Below are positions 60,690 to 64,000 of a stretch of 64,000 nucleotides of DNA, piece after piece. Source of the DNA: an uncultured Lachnospiraceae bacterium. GTDB lineage: Bacteria > Bacillota > Clostridia > Lachnospirales > Lachnospiraceae. Below the pieces are notes generated by a model. It was not told the DNA's origin and ran no database searches. It worked only from the letters and a program-made list of their open reading frames with translations. The DNA is taken from contig CAJTKK010000003.1 in NCBI GenBank assembly GCA_910576535.1, positions 62,001 through 126,000 on the forward strand, given 5' to 3'. The stretch's first letter is position 1. Each line of letters starts with the position of its first letter. Made by a program: the position numbers and the translations under genes.

Positions 60690-60840
60690 TCCAATATCCG
60701 TACAGGCGCGGCCATCCAAACCGCCGCCCGTGGGAATCAAACTTGCAGCGCTGCAGAGCAGCGGGGTATTTGACCCTCGCGGCAGTTGATAAATGTCTGC
60801 AAGCAGCCACTTGGCTCGTTGCTCGCGGGAATCAAACAAT
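60690..60840. repeat. GC-rich intergenic repeat-like element
   Basis: This stretch downstream of the aldolase stop is GC-rich with several small palindromes (GCAGCGCTGC, GCGGGGT...ACCCTCGC) and carries the 11-mer GGGAATCAAAC twice (60732-60742 and 60827-60837), 95 bases apart. No convincing ORF covers it. The texture suggests a dispersed intergenic repeat of the BIME/MITE kind seen in Lachnospiraceae, but only one copy is in this window. Confidence 0.45.
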
Positions 60841-60841
60841 A

Positions 60842-61999
60842 TTAAATTCCGGCTTTTTTGTACTGCTCCGCCATTTCATCCAAAGTCGCACATTCTACTA
60901 ACGGCGCTTTTCCTACGGAGCCAAACTGGACAATCAGCGTTCCTACCACTTCCTTTACGCCCGCTTCGATACAGCCTGTAATAGCCGCCACATCTTCGTC
61001 TGGAACAACACCTTTCATTAAAGTCTCCATAATCGGGGTTAAGAATGCACGGGGGTCTACCTGTGTCTTATTTTTTTCCAGAAGTTCATAAATCTTCCCG
61101 ATAGACGGGCTGTTTTGTTTTTCCGGATATTTTGCAAAAAATTCCTTCATATTCCTGGTTACGGCAAGGCGGATATCGGTATCCACATTGATTTTCCCTA
61201 TTCCGCACGGAATTGCCTGTTTCAATTCCTCTACGGAAATACCATAGGCATTCTGTACATCCCCTCCCAGGGCATTGATTTCGTCTACGATATACTTCGG
61301 AACGGTAGATGAACCATGAGATACCAGCACACCGAATATATTTTCATGGTTCATGCATTCTTTGATTGCAATCGCTATTTCTTTGCGCAATTTTACATTT
61401 TTCCCTTTGGAAGGGCCATGCATGGTGCCATAAGAAATGGCCAGACAGTCCACCTTCGTCTTGCGGAAAAATTCTACCGCATTCATCGGGTTTGTATAAG
61501 TAGAAGAAGCGGAAAATACATGGTCTTCCACCCCTGCCAGTACGCCCAGCTCGCCTTCCACGGTAATCCCTCTTTCATGGGCATATTTTACCACTTCCCT
61601 TGTCAATTCAATATTCTCTTCAAAAGGAAGGGAAGAACCGTCAATCATGACGGAAGTATAGCCGCCCTCAATCGCCGCTTTCACCGAATCGAAATCCTTG
61701 CCATGATCCAAATGCAGGACTACCGGCACCGGGGAATTTTCCCCATATTTTTTCACTGCAGCGGCAATGTTCTTCGCCCCAATCTTCTTATCTTCCAGCG
61801 TAGCATTTAAAAAATCGGTTCTTCCGCCCATAAAGCCGTTGGCCAAATCCGCCCCCTGCAAAATAGCCGCAGAACGGAACATTTCATGCACCTCAATTAC
61901 TGCTTTCGCCTGCGCTACCGCGTTCACATTGAAAGCGCCCTGCGCAAAATGATATTTATCTGTTGCTTCCAGCAACGGTCTTAATGGTATTAACGCCAT
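60842..61999 (-). CDS. fba: Class II fructose-bisphosphate aldolase, long form
   Basis: Zinc-dependent ketose-bisphosphate aldolase of 385 residues. The start FAQGAFNVNAVAQAKA, the zinc motif LHLDHGKDFDSV, the His in SYGTMHGPSKG, VSHGSSTVP and the phosphate-binding KINVDTDIR are all present. It is about 100 residues longer than the common ~285-residue enzymes. It splits fructose-1,6-bisphosphate, or possibly tagatose-1,6-bisphosphate, to triose phosphates. ATG 61999 has AAGGAGG 6-7 bases upstream; the frame to 62095 is too long. It follows nagA by about 130 bases. Confidence 0.92.
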   Translation of the reverse strand: MALIPLRPLLEATDKYHFAQGAFNVNAVAQAKAVIEVHEMFRSAAILQGADLANGFMGGRTDFLNATLEDKKIGAKNIAAAVKKYGENSPVPVVLHLDHGKDFDSVKAAIEGGYTSVMIDGSSLPFEENIELTREVVKYAHERGITVEGELGVLAGVEDHVFSASSTYTNPMNAVEFFRKTKVDCLAISYGTMHGPSKGKNVKLRKEIAIAIKECMNHENIFGVLVSHGSSTVPKYIVDEINALGGDVQNAYGISVEELKQAIPCGIGKINVDTDIRLAVTRNMKEFFAKYPEKQNSPSIGKIYELLEKNKTQVDPRAFLTPIMETLMKGVVPDEDVAAITGCIEAGVKEVVGTLIVQFGSVGKAPLVECATLDEMAEQYKKAGI

Positions 62000-62133
62000 C
62001 GTTTTCCTCCTTGTCTGCGATGCCTGGTTTTTGCGGAAACCGGATTCTTTCCATTTGCCTCCGCAAAAACCGGCCCATCTTCCTGCCTTACGCATTCTTA
62101 TAAGCCAAGCATCCGTTTTCTTTTATCCTGTTT

Positions 62134-63282
62134 TTATTTGCTAACCTGTTTTCCGCCTACAAAGGTATCGTAAACATTGTTCTCTTCATCCAACACAACA
62201 AGGTCCGCATCCTTCCCGTCCGCGATGGAGCCTTTTTTATCAAAAACACCGATGAGCTTTGCCGGATTCTCCGTTAAAAGCATAAGGACTTCTTCGATTG
62301 GCCTTCCGGTAAACTTCAGGATATTCTTTAACGCCTGCCCTGTGGTCAATGTGCTTCCTGCACGCACACCGTTGGAAGCCAGTTTGGCATCTCCGTCCAC
62401 TACTACCACATCGTTTACGCCCAGCTTATAATTCCCGTCCGGAAGCCCTGCTGCCATAATGGAATCGGTTATCGCCACTACTCTGTCGATACCCTTTGTC
62501 TTAAGCAGAAGACGCACTACGCCAGGATGTAGATGCCTGCCGTCACAGATAGCTTCGCAATAGATGTCGGATTCCATAGCCGCACCCATAATCGCCGGGA
62601 AATGCTGGTGCAAAAGTTTCATGGCATTGAAAATATGAGTACAGGACGCTGCGCCGTTTTCAATGGCTTTCATGGAAGTATCGTAATCCGCACCGGAATG
62701 CCCGATTGCCACTACAATCCCTAAGTCTTTCATCGCCGGAATTGCATCTACAATACCGTCAATTTCCGGGGATACGGTCAAATATCTGATATTCCCTTCC
62801 GCCGCTTCCTGATATTCCTTTAACAGTTCCACATCCGCATCCCGCAGAAGATGCTCCGGCATGGCGCCTTTAAATTCCTTTGCCAAAAAAGGCCCTTCTA
62901 AATGGATGCCAAGCAAATCCGCCCCTGCATTTTCCATTGCTTTATGTTTCTTAAATTCATCAATACACCATAACGTCTGTTCTTTCGTATCCGTCAAAAC
63001 GGAACAAAGCCATGAAGTGGTGCCCTGGGTTGCCATGAAATGGCCGATTTTCCCCAATTCTTCTGCCGTTGCCGCATTTACGTCCACCCCTACCGCACCG
63101 TGGGTATGTATATCAAGGAATCCGGGCACTACCCTTTTCCCTTCCGCATCATATACTTTTGCCCCTTCTTTCGGCATTTCCTCTTTCGGTAAGATGTGAA
63201 TGCGCCCGTCTTCTATACCCACTGTTTTTTCCTGAAAGCTTCCGTCCAAAAAAACTTTACCATTTACAATATATTGTTCCAT
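62134..63282 (-). CDS. nagA: N-acetylglucosamine-6-phosphate deacetylase
   Basis: Amidohydrolase of 382 residues that removes acetate from GlcNAc-6-phosphate. Metal and substrate motifs are FLDIHTHGAVG, LGIHLEGPF, AIGHSGADY, CTHIFNAM, CDGRHLHPG and the catalytic Asp in AITDSIMAAG. It lies 30 bases after nagB in the same direction, so the product goes straight to the deaminase. Confidence 0.96.
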   Translation of the reverse strand: MEQYIVNGKVFLDGSFQEKTVGIEDGRIHILPKEEMPKEGAKVYDAEGKRVVPGFLDIHTHGAVGVDVNAATAEELGKIGHFMATQGTTSWLCSVLTDTKEQTLWCIDEFKKHKAMENAGADLLGIHLEGPFLAKEFKGAMPEHLLRDADVELLKEYQEAAEGNIRYLTVSPEIDGIVDAIPAMKDLGIVVAIGHSGADYDTSMKAIENGAASCTHIFNAMKLLHQHFPAIMGAAMESDIYCEAICDGRHLHPGVVRLLLKTKGIDRVVAITDSIMAAGLPDGNYKLGVNDVVVVDGDAKLASNGVRAGSTLTTGQALKNILKFTGRPIEEVLMLLTENPAKLIGVFDKKGSIADGKDADLVVLDEENNVYDTFVGGKQVSK

Positions 63283-63312
63283 GCTGCTACCTCCCTTTTC
63301 TCCATGCTTCTT

Positions 63313-64000
63313 TTATTCCGGCAGATTTGCCACAAATTCCGTAAACTTAATATTAATATCCGGGTGGCTCTGCAGAAGGCTTACCGGGAAATGCGCACTG
63401 GGCTCACCGTATGCCGCATGGCGCACAACGCTTCTATGCCAGTCGCGGAAGCAGCCCAGACGGATTTTCCTTGCGTTTGAAATCTCGTTGATGCCGATGG
63501 TAATGCAGTAATGAGGCATATCATCTAATGCGCCGTTTAAATCCCCGATGGAATTTACCGCCCTTGTTTCTTTGGATATATCCAATACCCTTGTCTTTAA
63601 CGCAAGAAATTCTTCCCCTGTCAATTCGTCCTGCGGTTCGTTGAATGCCACATGCCCGTTGATGCCGATTCCCCCGAAAGCGATATCTACCCCGCCCAAT
63701 TTTTCAATCAGTTCCGGGATATATTCTACATGATTGGGGTCCGGGAATACCCTCTGGCTTTCCGGCATCACCAGTTCCGGTTTTATTTTTGTATATACGG
63801 TTCTATCCATAAAGCCGCGGAAGCTCAATTTATGGCTTTTTTCAATCCACTGTTTTTCGTCCGTCAAATATTCGTCCATATTGATGAACCATACATTTTT
63901 CAAATCAATGTTCCTGCTGTTTACAATATCCACAAAATAAGGATATTGCCCTACCGGCCCTACCGGGCAGATAAATACGGTTTTCTCCCCAAGCCCGTTC
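63313..64000 (-). CDS. nagB: Glucosamine-6-phosphate deaminase/isomerase (5' end outside window)
   Basis: The frame is open from the right edge of the window to the stop at 63313 (about 228 residues visible), so the N-terminus is missing. The catalytic loop reads GGIGINGHVAFNEP, with the His and Glu of the NagB family, and NMDEYLTD is the upstream active-site segment. It converts glucosamine-6-phosphate to fructose-6-phosphate and ammonia. The C-terminal half differs in detail from E. coli NagB and is of the glucosamine-6-phosphate isomerase-like branch. First visible gene of the nagB-nagA-fba unit; its promoter lies outside. Confidence 0.92.
   Translation of the reverse strand, partial: NGLGEKTVFICPVGPVGQYPYFVDIVNSRNIDLKNVWFINMDEYLTDEKQWIEKSHKLSFRGFMDRTVYTKIKPELVMPESQRVFPDPNHVEYIPELIEKLGGVDIAFGGIGINGHVAFNEPQDELTGEEFLALKTRVLDISKETRAVNSIGDLNGALDDMPHYCITIGINEISNARKIRLGCFRDWHRSVVRHAAYGEPSAHFPVSLLQSHPDINIKFTEFVANLPE

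Noticed and set aside
60622..60810. 62-codon minus-strand ORF after fba
   Set aside because: It covers the long hairpin and the repeat-like element, has no ribosome site, and its sequence is dictated by the palindromes.

Overview
The window looks like a chromosomal segment of an anaerobic Firmicute of class Clostridia, most probably Lachnospiraceae. The evidence is the priA-def-fmt-rsmB-rlmN-prpC-prkC-rsgA order, a MurE with the diaminopimelate-selecting DNPR motif, a SCIFF ranthipeptide next to its radical-SAM maturase and secDF, a TIGR04086-type membrane protein, CIRCE-controlled groESL, and strong AGGAGG ribosome sites throughout. It appears motile or at least chemotactic (two methyl-accepting proteins), and it has c-di-GMP and (p)ppGpp signalling proteins. 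No rRNA, tRNA, CRISPR array, insertion sequence or prophage was seen.

Layout. 1-419 is the 3' part of an AT-rich isochorismatase-family gene cut by the left edge. 657-13310 is one long minus-strand housekeeping block running from murE to rsgA (cell wall, replication restart, formyl-Met processing, rRNA methylation, PASTA kinase and phosphatase, ribosome assembly). 13584-21002 holds a 1-phosphofructokinase, recJ, secDF, the SCIFF maturase, the 47-residue SCIFF peptide and a membrane protein. 21316-24702 carries a CNNM/CorC-type CBS transporter behind a structured leader, a HAD phosphatase, a membrane protein with a zinc-type tail and a cell-wall amidase. 24754-29918 has two unknown genes, a phosphopantetheinyl transferase, and aspS and hisS. 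30223-35966 has a six-TM chemoreceptor, hemZ, a MATE exporter and glycerate kinase. 36182-43717 has a metallo-hydrolase, the (p)ppGpp enzyme, apt, an HD-GYP response regulator, a hotdog thioesterase and groESL. 44046-49523 has a degenerate GGDEF protein, three unknown coiled-coil or charged proteins, a lipoprotein and a GDPD-family enzyme. 49881-53302 has an ABC-F ATPase, a PHP phosphoesterase and a Cof-type phosphatase. 53396-60506 is the most unusual part (below). 60842-64000 is the amino-sugar route nagB-nagA followed by a class II aldolase.

The region 53396-60506 is a minus-strand module: SsuC/TauC-like permease, ATPase, lipoprotein binding protein, multi-TM histidine kinase, NarL-type response regulator, and a soluble chemoreceptor. 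The chemoreceptor's C-terminal ~300 residues are a second, signal-less copy of the same binding-protein fold. The organism seems to pair an ABC importer with a cytosolic chemoreceptor carrying an internal version of the importer's solute-binding domain. A long perfect inverted repeat spans the kinase promoter, and a second inverted repeat abuts the weak -35 of the transporter promoter. I consider this the best candidate for an undescribed system.

Many start codons were moved downstream of the longest frame because a strong ribosome site, or a promoter lying inside the longer frame, decided the matter. These choices are given per gene. All family assignments are by eye from motifs; no database search was run.
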